Below, piece after piece: positions 26,530 to 36,058 of a stretch of DNA of 64,000 nucleotides. The translations under genes were made by a program, and so were the position numbers. This stretch comes from Bog-105 sp963758445. Its GTDB lineage: Bacteria > Acidobacteriota > Terriglobia > Bryobacterales > Bryobacteraceae. The notes beneath the pieces were generated by a model, which worked only from the letters and a program-made list of their open reading frames with translations, had not been told where the DNA came from and did no database searches. The DNA is taken from positions 1 through 64,000 of the forward strand of contig CAVWVR010000021.1 of the NCBI GenBank assembly GCA_963758445.1, written 5' to 3'. Within the stretch, counting starts at the first letter, position 1. Every line of letters begins with the position of its first letter.

Positions 26530-29043
26530 TCATCTTGCAAAGGCACTGCGCATGGGCGGTGGTGGATCGGTGTGCTTGATTGTGTGCCAGAGCACGGCGT
26601 TCAACTCATCGTCGTCGACCAAATCCGGTTTGGAGAAATCCATGCGCCGGGAGATTTGAGCGCCTGCGCCATTGGCCGGATTATGCTCTGTCAGAGATGT
26701 TTTCGGAGCGATGACCGTGTAAGGCCTCGTGTCGGGCTGGCGCGTAAAACTTCCAAACATGGGCGAAGCGGCGGCATCGAAGTGAGTCATGGGGCGCAGG
26801 CCGAGAATGAGTTCCATGGTGCGAAGGACGCTGGTCTGGTTGTACATGTTGGAATCCACGATGCCGCGGCGAGTGAAGGGCGAGATGACGTACACGGGGG
26901 CGCGATGCGAATCGACATGATCGGGCCCATTCTGCGCGTCATCTTCGATGATGAAAATGGCAGTGGACGACCAGAACTTCGTATGTGAAACAGCCTCGGC
27001 GAGCAGCCCGACGCCTTGGTCGTTCTGGGCAGCATAAGCGAATGGCGTAAGCGCCCCGGCGCGCGCGCCTTGGGTGTGGTCATTGCCTAAGCGAACGATA
27101 CTGAACTGCGGCGCATCGCCTTTAGCGTCGAAGTCCTTCCATTCACGAGCGAATTCTTTGGCGCGGTCAACGTCAGAATATTCCAGATCCCAACCGCGAT
27201 ATTCCATGTCCATGCTGTTCAGCAGAACCGGATCGTTCGGTTTGTCGATTTGACGGACTCCACTGACAGCTTTGAGCGGCAGATTCGAGGACCAGTAACC
27301 GTAATCGCGAATTGTGAGGCCCTTCTGCAGCGCGTTGTCCCAGATGTAACCGGCGGGCGCGCTGTCGGCTGGTTCGGTGCCTTCAAAGTCGTAGACCTTT
27401 CTGCGATGGCCGTATTCACTGGGCCACATCTTCACCGTGTAATCCGGAGCTATCGCGGCTGACGCCCAGTTGTGACCGTCGGCGCTGACGTCGGCGTTTT
27501 CATAGAAGTTGTCGTAGAGGACGAAGTCACGGACAATCTGGTGCTCGTTCGGCGTTACCTGCTCACCGAACAAGACCAGGGATTTGTCTCCGTTGCCTTT
27601 GTCAATGTCGCCGAGAACCTGATCGTAGGTGCGATTCTCTTTGACCACATAGATGACGTGCTTAATGGGCGAAGGATGATTCTCTGTGCTTGAGAAATAA
27701 GCCTGCTGATCATCCGTAGGGGGACCGTAGATCATGTCATCGCTATAGGGCGAGTTCTGCATGACCGTATTCGTGAACGAACTGAGTTGCTGGTCGTCGG
27801 GGGTGGGCAGGAACGCAACTGTGCCGGTCTGCATGTGCGCCACGTACTGAACTTCCTCGTGCGCAGTGGAGCCCGCATGCACGGGAGCGGCGCGAACAGA
27901 CGGATTGGGACCTTTGGGATTGGGATAGCTGCCGAGGCCTTTACCGTTGACAATGACGAGCTGGCCATCAGCGAGAGAACGCACCGCGGTTGGATACCAA
28001 CCGGTAGGGACAAAGCCAAGTAGGTGGGTATGCGCGCCGGAGATATCGGCAACGGCCACGGCGTTCGCGTCCGAACAAGCCACGTAAAGCCGGCTTCGGG
28101 ATTTATCGAGAGCAAGCGCGGACGGCGTCATGCCGAGCGGATGCATGGGAGTCAGCGAAACGTTGATGGATTCGATGCGGCTGAGGCTTCCGTCTTGGGC
28201 GACGCCCAGCACGTAGACGCTATTGGTATTGGCAGCGGCAACGAAGATGCGCGCGCGCGAAGACTTGGCAGCGTCGTCGCCTTCTTCCGCGTGCGCGGGC
28301 TGATTCAGCCAAACCATGTCGGTGGGATGCGGCGCGACTTGCAATTTATTTAGCAGCGTTCCCGAATTCGCATCGTGCTGATAGACCGCGGCTTCGGACC
28401 AACTGCTGACGACTAGCTGCTTACCGCCGGGCGAAACCAGGATGCGATAGGGACGGCGACCGGTTTTCCAGTGGTCTATCAACTGACCCGACTGCAGATT
28501 GATGACACTCAAGCTGTCGTTGTAGATGTCGGCGGCGTAGAGCAAGTGGGCATCGGGCGAAACAGCGACATCGCCTATGAAGGCCTCGGAATGGCTCGCC
28601 GGGGCGACTGCGGGAAATTCGCGGCCGCGCGTCAAAGCGCCGGTGTTCGGATCGAGCGTAAGTTCGTAAACGACCGCGCGGCTGCCTCCACCGACGTACA
28701 CTTTGCCGCCGCCCGGAGCGACGGTCAAACCGAGCCAACAATCGGGCAGAGGCGTGCGGCCAAGTTCTTTGCGGCTGGCGATATCAATAACGCTGATGGA
28801 CGGCGGATTGTAGCCGCCGTTCAAAACCAGAAGATAATTGCCGTTGCTGGATAGGGCGGTGCTCATGGGCAGCGTGTCTACCGGCACCTGCTCGCCTGCC
28901 GGGCGAATGGTCCAGCCGCTGCTGAGAAGAAATCCGCCGTCGGGCAGCTTGCCGACGCGCTGCGGCGCAGAGGTCGGGGTTTCGGGCGTCTGCAAGACGA
29001 GCAATCCGCCCGCGGAGAACAGCAACAAGACAAGAGTTTTCAT
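26530..29043 (-). CDS. secreted YncE-like beta-propeller / phosphoesterase
   Basis: An exported protein of 837 residues with a signal peptide (MKTLVLLLFSAGGLLVL). Residues about 55-400 form a seven-bladed YncE/lactonase-like propeller (LSSNGNYLLVLNGGYNPPSISVIDIASRKELGR; VSPDAHLLYAADIYNDSLSVINLQSG). Residues about 465-800 are a phosphoesterase of the PF04185/alkaline-phosphatase-like superfamily starting KHVIYVVKENRTYDQVLGDI and containing NDHTQG and FIIEDDAQNGPDHVDSHRAP, which hold likely metal and nucleophile residues. The natural substrate is unknown. The start overlaps the nadE stop (ATGA), so the two are co-transcribed. Confidence 0.85.
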   Translation of the reverse strand: MKTLVLLLFSAGGLLVLQTPETPTSAPQRVGKLPDGGFLLSSGWTIRPAGEQVPVDTLPMSTALSSNGNYLLVLNGGYNPPSISVIDIASRKELGRTPLPDCWLGLTVAPGGGKVYVGGGSRAVVYELTLDPNTGALTRGREFPAVAPASHSEAFIGDVAVSPDAHLLYAADIYNDSLSVINLQSGQLIDHWKTGRRPYRILVSPGGKQLVVSSWSEAAVYQHDANSGTLLNKLQVAPHPTDMVWLNQPAHAEEGDDAAKSSRARIFVAAANTNSVYVLGVAQDGSLSRIESINVSLTPMHPLGMTPSALALDKSRSRLYVACSDANAVAVADISGAHTHLLGFVPTGWYPTAVRSLADGQLVIVNGKGLGSYPNPKGPNPSVRAAPVHAGSTAHEEVQYVAHMQTGTVAFLPTPDDQQLSSFTNTVMQNSPYSDDMIYGPPTDDQQAYFSSTENHPSPIKHVIYVVKENRTYDQVLGDIDKGNGDKSLVLFGEQVTPNEHQIVRDFVLYDNFYENADVSADGHNWASAAIAPDYTVKMWPSEYGHRRKVYDFEGTEPADSAPAGYIWDNALQKGLTIRDYGYWSSNLPLKAVSGVRQIDKPNDPVLLNSMDMEYRGWDLEYSDVDRAKEFAREWKDFDAKGDAPQFSIVRLGNDHTQGARAGALTPFAYAAQNDQGVGLLAEAVSHTKFWSSTAIFIIEDDAQNGPDHVDSHRAPVYVISPFTRRGIVDSNMYNQTSVLRTMELILGLRPMTHFDAAASPMFGSFTRQPDTRPYTVIAPKTSLTEHNPANGAGAQISRRMDFSKPDLVDDDELNAVLWHTIKHTDPPPPMRSAFAR

Positions 29044-30704
29044 TCAGTGAACCTATGGGCTATTGGGAAGCGGCGGCCTACGCCGAAAGCTTTTCGCGTA
29101 ATGCGAAGCCCGGGCGCGGCCTGCTGGCGCTTGTACTCGTTTCGATCGACTTTGCGGACGATGTCACGCACCAGAACCTCGGGAATATGCTGGTTCGCGG
29201 CAATCTCCGGGACGGATTCGTAGCGCTCGATGTAATGCTCCAGGATTGTGTCCAGTACATCGTATTCGGGAAGGCTGTCGGTATCTTTCTGATCGGGACG
29301 CAATTCAGCGGAGGGCGGTTTCGTGAGCGTGCTTTCCGGGATGGGCGCAGGAAGGCCGCGTTGTTCGTAGCGCGTGTTGGCCAGGCGCGACAAGCGATAG
29401 ACCAGCGTCTTGGGAACGTCGCTGATGACGCCGAGTCCACCGCACATGTCGCCGTAGAGCGTGCAATAGCCGACTGCGATTTCACTTTTGTTGCCCGTAG
29501 TCAACACAAGTGAACCAAACTTGTTTGACATTGCCATTAAGACCATGCCGCGCAGGCGCGATTGCAAATTTTCTTCGGTGGTGTCGGGATTGTGGCCGGC
29601 AAACAGCGGGTGCAGGGTGTTCTCCAGTGCTTCATAGCCGGCGCGAATCGGTACTACTTCGAAGCGAATTCCCAATCGATGCGCCAGATCGCGGGCATCT
29701 GTCAGGCTGTGCTCCGACGAATACGGACCGGGCATGCCGACGCCGGTGACGTTCTCTTTTCCGACGGCTTCGACAGCGATGGCGGCCACCAGAGCGGAAT
29801 CGATGCCACCGCTCAGCCCGACTAATACACTACGGAATCCGCACTTGCGAATGTAATCGCGCGTGCCCAATACAAGAGCTTCGTAAGCGGACTCTTCATC
29901 GCTTAGTTCGCTGGCGTGGTGATCGCCGGTGCCTGCTACGGAATCGAACAGCACCAGATCTTCGTCAAATGCCTTTGCTTCCGCCGCGACTTGGCCTTCG
30001 GCAGTCATGGCGAAACTGGAGCCATCGAACACAAGTTGATCGTTGCCACCGACCATGTGGACGTAGACGATGGGCAATTCAAAGCGCTGCGCGGTGGCTT
30101 CGAAAATGGCTTTTCGCTGGCCGCGCTTGCCGAGGTTCCAGGGCGAAGCATTGATGCTGAGCACCAGCTCCGCACCTTGATTCACCAATTCTTCGATAGG
30201 ATCGCGCGAGTAGCGGCGGCGTTCCCAGAACTGCTTGTCATTCCAGGCGTCTTCGCAGATCACGATAGCGACGCGGGCGCCACGAATGGTGCAGACGCTC
30301 TGGGAGGCGGCGGGTTGAAAGTAGCGCGCTTCGTCGAACACGTCGTAGTTCGGCAGGAGCATTTTGCATTGGCGAAAGATGATTTTGCCGTTTTCGATCA
30401 CGGCAGCGGCATTTTGCGAGCGGATAGCGGAGTGCTCGGGAGAACGGCCGACGTAACCAACTACCAACGCGGCGTTGATGTTGGCGGATTCGGCGGCGAT
30501 GTTTCGCAGCGCCTCTTCCGTACGGTCTAGAAAGGAGTGTTTTTCGACCAGATCGCGGGGCGGGTAACCATCCAGCGCCAGTTCCGGAAAAGCCACGATT
30601 TCGGCACCGGCATCCGCTCCACGCCGCGCAAAATCGAGTATTTTCGCGGCGTTGCCGGCCAGATCTCCTACCGTGTTGTTGATCTGGGCCAACGCAATGC
30701 GCAT
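29040..30704 (-). CDS. nadE: glutamine-dependent NAD+ synthase
   Basis: Catalyses deamido-NAD+ plus ATP and glutamine to NAD+, the last step of NAD synthesis. Residues 1-260 are a nitrilase-type glutaminase with the Glu-Lys-Cys triad visible in FPELALDGYPPRDL, CKMLLPNYDVFDEARYF and ICEDAWND. Residues 275-554 are the synthetase domain with the P-loop SGGIDSALVAAI, and later TTGNKSEIAVGYCTLYGDMCGG. Length 554 is normal for the two-domain enzyme. The downstream propeller/phosphoesterase overlaps by 4 bases. Confidence 0.95.
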   Translation of the reverse strand: MRIALAQINNTVGDLAGNAAKILDFARRGADAGAEIVAFPELALDGYPPRDLVEKHSFLDRTEEALRNIAAESANINAALVVGYVGRSPEHSAIRSQNAAAVIENGKIIFRQCKMLLPNYDVFDEARYFQPAASQSVCTIRGARVAIVICEDAWNDKQFWERRRYSRDPIEELVNQGAELVLSINASPWNLGKRGQRKAIFEATAQRFELPIVYVHMVGGNDQLVFDGSSFAMTAEGQVAAEAKAFDEDLVLFDSVAGTGDHHASELSDEESAYEALVLGTRDYIRKCGFRSVLVGLSGGIDSALVAAIAVEAVGKENVTGVGMPGPYSSEHSLTDARDLAHRLGIRFEVVPIRAGYEALENTLHPLFAGHNPDTTEENLQSRLRGMVLMAMSNKFGSLVLTTGNKSEIAVGYCTLYGDMCGGLGVISDVPKTLVYRLSRLANTRYEQRGLPAPIPESTLTKPPSAELRPDQKDTDSLPEYDVLDTILEHYIERYESVPEIAANQHIPEVLVRDIVRKVDRNEYKRQQAAPGLRITRKAFGVGRRFPIAHRFTE

Positions 30705-30823
30705 CCGAATATCTCATTCTATAGGCGCAGGTTGGAACGAATCGTAGAACGCCGTTTGCACGTCCAATAATTGGCAACGTCTGATTGAAAGGACGTAAGC
30801 TAGGGGGAGGAGCGCACAGGCCG

Positions 30824-31549
30824 ATGAGCGATATGCACCGTTTTAGACGTGCTTTGCTGTTCAGTGCTGCAATAGGCGTTCTCTGCGCGGGCACTTTGCT
30901 GGGTCAGCGGGGTGGCGGTCGGGCACCTTTGCCATCGAGTACCGCAATTGGCGCCGGCGCGTTGTCTCGTGGACCTTCTTCCACATCCCGATCCAGTGGG
31001 CCCTCGTTCGGATATGGGCATGGCTATGGCTATGGAACTGCGCGGCCAGGTTACGGGGGTGGCAGCTATGCGCGCAGTAACAACTACCGGTCGCTCCCGC
31101 GAAGCTACGTGGTGGCGCCTTTCTACTATCCGTACTTCGACTGGAGCGGCGGAACGGACTATTCGACGGCGGCGGCTGCTCCGTACGATGATCCCGGGTA
31201 CGGCGGCGGCTATGGCTCCGATCCTGCAACGGACTACATGATGAGAAACCAGGCAGCGCTGGGCCAGCAGGTACAGCGTTTGACTGATCAGATGAATGGC
31301 ATGGGGCAGGGACAGGGTTATCAGCAACTCCCTGCAGAAGCTCAGCCTCCGGCTGTTCCGCTCACGCTGGTGTTGACCACCGGCGAGAAGCTGCAGGTGC
31401 AGAACTACGCCGTGACCAACAATGTGTTCTGGGATTTCACTCAGCGCGGTACGCGCAAGATTCCGCTAGCGAATATTGATCTAGCGGCTTCGGCCAAGGC
31501 GACACAGGCTAACGGTGGTGAGTTTCCGCAGCTTGACGGAACGCAGTAA
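30824..31549 (+). CDS. secreted Gly/Tyr-rich protein
   Basis: A 241-residue protein with a signal peptide (RFRRALLFSAAIGVLCAGTLLGQ, cleavage near residue 27). A low-complexity stretch of Gly, Ser, Tyr and Arg follows (GYGHGYGYGTARPGYGGGSYARS), then YPYFDWSGG, a Gln-rich linker and a C-terminal beta-rich module (PLTLVLTTGEKLQVQNYAVTNNVFWDF) that resembles small secreted domains found in Acidobacteriota. The start at 30824 is used because GGGGGAGGAG lies upstream and it yields a proper signal peptide. The function is unknown; a surface or matrix role is only a guess. Confidence 0.7.
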   Translation: MSDMHRFRRALLFSAAIGVLCAGTLLGQRGGGRAPLPSSTAIGAGALSRGPSSTSRSSGPSFGYGHGYGYGTARPGYGGGSYARSNNYRSLPRSYVVAPFYYPYFDWSGGTDYSTAAAAPYDDPGYGGGYGSDPATDYMMRNQAALGQQVQRLTDQMNGMGQGQGYQQLPAEAQPPAVPLTLVLTTGEKLQVQNYAVTNNVFWDFTQRGTRKIPLANIDLAASAKATQANGGEFPQLDGTQ

Positions 31550-31565
31550 CAGGCGCGGCTGTTTG

Positions 31566-32813
31566 CTAGCGCTTCAACAACGTTTTCCGCAGCAGATCGA
31601 GACTAGCTTGCGTGGCTAGCGTACGAACGCGGTAACGGTCGGCTCCATAGCGAACGCGAACCACGCGAGTCTCGGTTGCGCTGGCAATCCCCAAATAAAC
31701 CGTGCCCACCGGATTGTAATCTGTACCTCCGTCAGGACCGGCGTAACCCGTGACTGACAGCGCGTATGTCGCCCCGCTAAGCTTGCGCGCCCCTTCCGCC
31801 ATGGCGGCTGCTACTGGCTCGCTCACTGCCGTGTGCTTTTGAATCAGACTCGCGGGGACGCCGAGCAACTGCTGCTTCTGGGCGGCCGAATAAGTAACGT
31901 AGCCAGCGACGAAGAAATCGGAACTTCCGCCACGCTCTGTGAGACGACCAGCTATCAGGCCGCCGGTGCAGCTTTCCGCAGTTGCCACCGTAGCGTGATT
32001 CTTGCGAAGCAAACATCCGACGACTGCTTCGAGCGGCTCGTCCGGATTCGTGCTGTAGACCTTGTCGCCCAGAAGCTCGGCGATTGGATTTCCAACCTCG
32101 CGCAGAAGATCCTCTGCTTGCAACTCGGTTTCCGTCTGGGCGCGCAAGAAGACGAAGAGATCGCCGGGTGCGGAGAGAACGGTGGTGACAGGATTCGTGT
32201 ACTTCGTATAAACCGGCGCGATCAGCGTATCGAGATCCGATTCACCAATCCCGGTTATCCGGAAACTGCGGACCCGGATGACTTGAGGCGGAATGACGTG
32301 TTTCAACCGCGGCACAAGCTCGTTGACCACCATCGGCTTCATTTCGCGAGGCGGCCCCGGAAGCATAGCGAGTGCGCCGCGGTCGGTAGAGAGAAATTGG
32401 CCGGGAGCGCTTCCATTCGGATTCGGCATGGCTTCCGCGCCTTCCAGCAGATAGGCCTGGCGGATATTGTTCTTCGCCATGGGCCGGTTAATCTGCCGGA
32501 AGCGGCTGATGAGAACGGACTCCTGCTCGAGCGACAACTTCAGATCAAGGCCAAGAGCGGCGGCCGCAGCCTCGCGCGTGACATCGTCTTCAGTAGGTCC
32601 CAAGCCGCCAATGAGGATGACCACGTTCGAGCGCGCGATGGCCTCGCGTATGGCTTGGGCCAGCCGTTCGCGATCGTCACCGATGATGTGCTTGGCAACT
32701 ACCTCAACGCCAAGCAGGTTCAACTGTTCGGTGACGATTAACGAGTTCGTGTCGGTACGTTGGGGCGTGAGCAGCTCACTGCCAATGGCCAGAATCTCCG
32801 CGGTTTTCGGCAT
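31566..32813 (-). CDS. cinA: CinA-like competence/damage protein with PncC amidase domain
   Basis: Residues 1-170 are the MoCF-like ADP-ribose-binding domain (EILAIGSELLTPQRTDTNSLIVTEQLNLLGVEV; ILIGGLGPTEDDVTREA). Residues about 255-410 are the PncC nicotinamide-nucleotide amidohydrolase domain (ATAESCTGGLIAGRLTERGGSSDFFVAGYVTYS), which in CinA recycles NMN to nicotinate mononucleotide. The 415-residue length is standard. It is the last gene of the rimO-yacG-pgpA-NHL-cinA group, 6 bases after the preceding stop. Confidence 0.93.
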   Translation of the reverse strand: MPKTAEILAIGSELLTPQRTDTNSLIVTEQLNLLGVEVVAKHIIGDDRERLAQAIREAIARSNVVILIGGLGPTEDDVTREAAAAALGLDLKLSLEQESVLISRFRQINRPMAKNNIRQAYLLEGAEAMPNPNGSAPGQFLSTDRGALAMLPGPPREMKPMVVNELVPRLKHVIPPQVIRVRSFRITGIGESDLDTLIAPVYTKYTNPVTTVLSAPGDLFVFLRAQTETELQAEDLLREVGNPIAELLGDKVYSTNPDEPLEAVVGCLLRKNHATVATAESCTGGLIAGRLTERGGSSDFFVAGYVTYSAAQKQQLLGVPASLIQKHTAVSEPVAAAMAEGARKLSGATYALSVTGYAGPDGGTDYNPVGTVYLGIASATETRVVRVRYGADRYRVRTLATQASLDLLRKTLLKR

Positions 32814-32819
32814 TCGAGG

Positions 32820-33863
32820 TTAGGGCAGCGGACGACCGACGATTTCGGCATCAACGCGATAAAGCGCGTTTTGGGTGGAGAGAACCATAGATTTCGAGGG
32901 TGTGAATGCCAAGCCGACGATTCCCTGCCCCGAAAGGTATTGTTCAGCCCGACGCGCGGGATCGATGCGAATGACGCCTCGCTTACCGGCCACCGATGCG
33001 GCGACATACAGATTGCCGGCGGCATCGAAAGCCAAGCCTTGCGGCCTGCCCAAGCCGCGATAGAACGCCTCGACCTCACCTGCTTTAGAGATGCGATGCA
33101 CGGAGTCGAAGCTGGAAGTAGTGGGGCCGGTGACGTAGAGGTAATCTTCGGGTCCGAACGCAAGATGATAGGCGGCGATGGAAGGTTCCAAAGTCGCGAA
33201 GACGTAAATCTGCCGCGAACGGCTGATCTTGAAGATGGTCCCGCTGCGATCGCCGACGTACAGATTCTCGTCGCGGTCGAAAGCGATACCCGTCGCCACT
33301 CCCATGCCTTCGACATAGACAGACATGTTGCCGCTGGGCGTGATCTGATAGATGATCCCGTCATAGCGGCTGGAAACGTAGAGTATTCCTTCCCGGTCGA
33401 AAGCCAGACCGGTTGGATTCATCAGATCGGTCACGAATGGCTTTGAATTGTAATTTGTGTCGACTTTGTAGATGGAGATGGGCGATTTCTGACCGCGCGA
33501 ACCGCTGAAGGTGCTGAAAACGTTGCCCTCGCGATCCACCGCTGGATTGGCAACCGGATGCAGGCTGTCTGCGATCTGAATACCCAAATGAGTTTCGCGA
33601 AACTCGCTCTCAGCCGATCCGGAAACAACGGCAACTTCACCGACGATGGCCGCCTCCGGGATGCGCGCAATGATGTAGGAATCGCTCGCGACCACCAGAT
33701 GGGCCGTTTGATTTCCGAAACGAACTACGGGCTGACCACCAACGGCCAAATTCTGTCCGCGAATGTATAACTCCCCTCCGCTGATGGCCGCGGGTGGTTG
33801 CATGCTTACGATCTTCGGACGTTGCGCGGCAACCTGTTCAGCCGCTGATTGTTTTGTCGCCAT
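32820..33863 (-). CDS. IPT/TIG - NHL beta-propeller protein
   Basis: A 347-residue protein from ATG 33863. Residues about 18-95 are an immunoglobulin-like IPT/TIG domain (KIVSMQPPAAISGGELYIRGQNL ... IIARIPEAAIVGEVAVVSG). From residue 105 on there are NHL/SMP-30-like propeller repeats (NPTGLAFDREGILYVSSRYDGIIYQITPSGN; GVATGIAFDRDENLYVGDRSG). No signal peptide is evident at this start, and a longer in-frame start at 33995 would overlap pgpA. Such propellers bind ligands or act as lactonases; no active site is clear here. It lies inside the rimO operon. Confidence 0.75.
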   Translation of the reverse strand: MATKQSAAEQVAAQRPKIVSMQPPAAISGGELYIRGQNLAVGGQPVVRFGNQTAHLVVASDSYIIARIPEAAIVGEVAVVSGSAESEFRETHLGIQIADSLHPVANPAVDREGNVFSTFSGSRGQKSPISIYKVDTNYNSKPFVTDLMNPTGLAFDREGILYVSSRYDGIIYQITPSGNMSVYVEGMGVATGIAFDRDENLYVGDRSGTIFKISRSRQIYVFATLEPSIAAYHLAFGPEDYLYVTGPTTSSFDSVHRISKAGEVEAFYRGLGRPQGLAFDAAGNLYVAASVAGKRGVIRIDPARRAEQYLSGQGIVGLAFTPSKSMVLSTQNALYRVDAEIVGRPLP

Positions 33864-33865
33864 AC

Positions 33866-34330
33866 TTAGTGGAACCGGAAAAATCCGCCTATATACAAGA
33901 TAAGCGCCCCGTACAAACCGGCTGCCAAATCGTCGCACACTATGCCATAACCTTCCGGCAGATGTTCGATGCGGCGAATGGGCCACGGCTTCCAAATATC
34001 GAAGATTCTAAACAGCACGAAGGCTGCCAGGAAGTTTACCCAGGAAAAAGTCACGCAGCCGACAAGCGTCAGCCATTGGCCCAGCACCTCGTCGATGACA
34101 ACCAGACCGGGATCCTTTCTGCCGGTAATACGCGCCGTTCGAGTAGCCGCCCAAACGGCGGGCACAAACCATATAACCGTAAGCGCCAGAAACGTGATCC
34201 GTCCGGAACCGGCCCATGTGTGTAATGCGAATGCAATCAGGACGGCGGCCAACGAGCCAATCGTTCCCGGCCCCCAGGGAAAGTAACCGCAACCGAACCA
34301 GGTAGCCAGCGCCAGCGCCAGCCGATTCAC
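33866..34330 (-). CDS. pgpA: phosphatidylglycerophosphatase A
   Basis: Inner-membrane enzyme that dephosphorylates phosphatidylglycerol phosphate. The 154-residue protein has the PgpA signature: GCGYFPWGPGTIGSLAAVL (residues 13-31), VIDEVLGQWLTL (metal-binding Asp/Glu) and FRIFDIWKPWPIRRIEHL, then GIVCDDLAAGLYGAL. Four membrane helices are evident. The GTG start overlaps the yacG stop (GTGA), so translation is coupled. Confidence 0.93.
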   Translation of the reverse strand: MNRLALALATWFGCGYFPWGPGTIGSLAAVLIAFALHTWAGSGRITFLALTVIWFVPAVWAATRTARITGRKDPGLVVIDEVLGQWLTLVGCVTFSWVNFLAAFVLFRIFDIWKPWPIRRIEHLPEGYGIVCDDLAAGLYGALILYIGGFFRFH

Positions 34331-34533
34331 TGCACAGGGCCTTCGTACTCTTCCGCAGACGGTGGCGCCGTCTCTTCCAGTTCGGTTGGTCCAACAGGAG
34401 AAGAAATCACGTATTTTTCAGACGCCCAGTTTCCTAGGTCAAGCAAGCGGCAACGGTCGCTGCAGAACGGCATATTCGGATGGTCGAATGCTACAGGTTT
34501 ACCGCAAATTGGACAAGGTACTATCTTCGCCAT
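34327..34533 (-). CDS. yacG: zinc-finger DNA gyrase inhibitor YacG-like
   Basis: A small zinc protein of 68 residues. The fold is set by CPICGKPV (residues 6-13) and FCSDRCRLLDLGNWAS (24-39), the four-cysteine YacG pattern including RCRxxDLGxW. The tail is acidic. E. coli YacG inhibits gyrase and here the family assignment rests on that motif. The ATG at 34533 is preferred to the TTG at 34551, which abuts the rimO stop. Confidence 0.85.
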   Translation of the reverse strand: MAKIVPCPICGKPVAFDHPNMPFCSDRCRLLDLGNWASEKYVISSPVGPTELEETAPPSAEEYEGPVQ

Positions 34534-34551
34534 AAAACAGACGCGATTCAA

Positions 34552-35976
34552 TTATCGGACGGGAATGGCCGTCGTGCGTGACGCGCTACTGGGCAAAATT
34601 GTGAAGGGACTGATCGCCTGCTGCGGCGCGGTGAAGCTGAACTCCGGTGCATCGACGAGTTCGCCCACCAGATCGTAGTCGTGAGCTTCGGTTACACGCA
34701 GAGTACGTATTTCGCCGGGACGGGGAACACTCGGACCGAAATCATTGATATAGCAGACGCCATCGATTTCCGGCGCTTGCGTCGCGATTCGTCCTTCCCA
34801 CAGCAGGTCCGTTTCTTTCGACGGGCCTTCAATCAGGATCGGCATCTCTTTGCCGATCAGACGCTTATTGCGAGCGAGCGAAATGCGGCGTTGTACCGCA
34901 AGAAGCTTGCGTTTGCGCGCATAGATGGTGCGTTGATCCACTTTCCCGTCGAGCAAATAGCTGCCGCTGGTCTCTTCATCACTATAAGAGAAAACACCCA
35001 GCCGATCGAATTGAGCGGCTTTGACGAACTGGCAGAGTTCTTCGAAATCAGTGTCGGTCTCGCCGGGAAAACCGGCGATCATGCTGGTCCGGATCGCAAC
35101 TCCCGGTATAGTGGCCCGCATGCGCTCCAGCAATTTCAGGAAGATGTCTGCGTTGGCGCCGCGTTTCATGCGCTTCAGGACGTTGGCGCTGGCGTGCTGC
35201 AGCGGCATGTCTATGTACTTGACCAAGGACTCGTGCGCAGCTATCGTGTCCAGCAGCTTCTGCGTGACCTTGTTAGGGTATGCGTACAGGAATCGGATCC
35301 ATTTCGGCAGATCTGTCGGAATTGCGGCGAGGCGCGCCAACAGATCGGCCAGACCGTCTTTCAGTCCAAGGTCGTGACCGTAAACGGTTGTATCTTGCCC
35401 GATGAGGTTGATCTCGCGCACTCCCATTGCAAACATGCGGGTAGCTTCGTTCACCACACTCTCGAAGCGACGGCTGCGAAAATTGCCGCGGAATTGCGGG
35501 ATAACGCAAAAGGTGCAGGGATGATCGCAGCCTTCCGCGATTTTGATGTAGGCGGAATGGCGCGGAGTGGTGAAGACACGGGCCGTCAAGTCGTGATAGA
35601 GGTAGGGCTCGGGCGACAGCGATTTCGGCTTCAGCCCTTCACATAGCGCCGTGATCTGGGAAAGTTCATTGGTGCCTAACACGGCATCCACTTCGGGCAT
35701 ATTGTTGCGGATGTCGTCCCGGTACCGTTCTACTAAACAACCAGCGACCACCAGCCGCTGCGCTTTGCCGGTCCTCTTGTACTCGGCCATCTCGAGAATC
35801 GTGTCTACCGATTCTTGTTTAGCGGGATCGATAAAGCTGCACGTGTTCACCACAATTACGTCCGCTTCCGCGGGTTGAGGCGTGAGTTCGTGACCGTCAG
35901 CGACAAGTTGACCCATCATCACCTCCGTATCCACGAGGTTTTTCGGGCAGCCGAGACTTACAAATCCAATTTTCAA
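34552..35976 (-). CDS. rimO: ribosomal protein S12 methylthiotransferase RimO
   Basis: Radical-SAM enzyme that methylthiolates an aspartate of ribosomal protein S12. The N-terminal MTTase domain starts KIGFVSLGCPKNLVDTE and contains VNTCSFIDPAKQES. The radical SAM cluster cysteines are in EGCDHPCTFCVIPQFRG (about 150-166). A TRAM-like domain occupies the region after residue 360 (GKEMPILIEGPS). Length is 474, slightly above the usual 440, because of an extra Pro/Ser-rich tail. It is the first gene of the minus-strand operon ending with cinA. Confidence 0.93.
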   Translation of the reverse strand: MKIGFVSLGCPKNLVDTEVMMGQLVADGHELTPQPAEADVIVVNTCSFIDPAKQESVDTILEMAEYKRTGKAQRLVVAGCLVERYRDDIRNNMPEVDAVLGTNELSQITALCEGLKPKSLSPEPYLYHDLTARVFTTPRHSAYIKIAEGCDHPCTFCVIPQFRGNFRSRRFESVVNEATRMFAMGVREINLIGQDTTVYGHDLGLKDGLADLLARLAAIPTDLPKWIRFLYAYPNKVTQKLLDTIAAHESLVKYIDMPLQHASANVLKRMKRGANADIFLKLLERMRATIPGVAIRTSMIAGFPGETDTDFEELCQFVKAAQFDRLGVFSYSDEETSGSYLLDGKVDQRTIYARKRKLLAVQRRISLARNKRLIGKEMPILIEGPSKETDLLWEGRIATQAPEIDGVCYINDFGPSVPRPGEIRTLRVTEAHDYDLVGELVDAPEFSFTAPQQAISPFTILPSSASRTTAIPVR

Positions 35977-36058
35977 GGCAGGGGTAGTGTGCGGCCTGAG
36001 CCGGACGCGACTTCTTCAGAATAGCAAGAAACAGGGGAAGAAACGGTGTAAGTTGAGT

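Noticed and set aside
31833..32741. 302-codon plus-strand open frame
   Set aside because: Antisense to cinA with no recognisable family.
34681..35646. 321-codon plus-strand open frame
   Set aside because: It lies opposite rimO, whose radical-SAM motifs are intact; no start signal.
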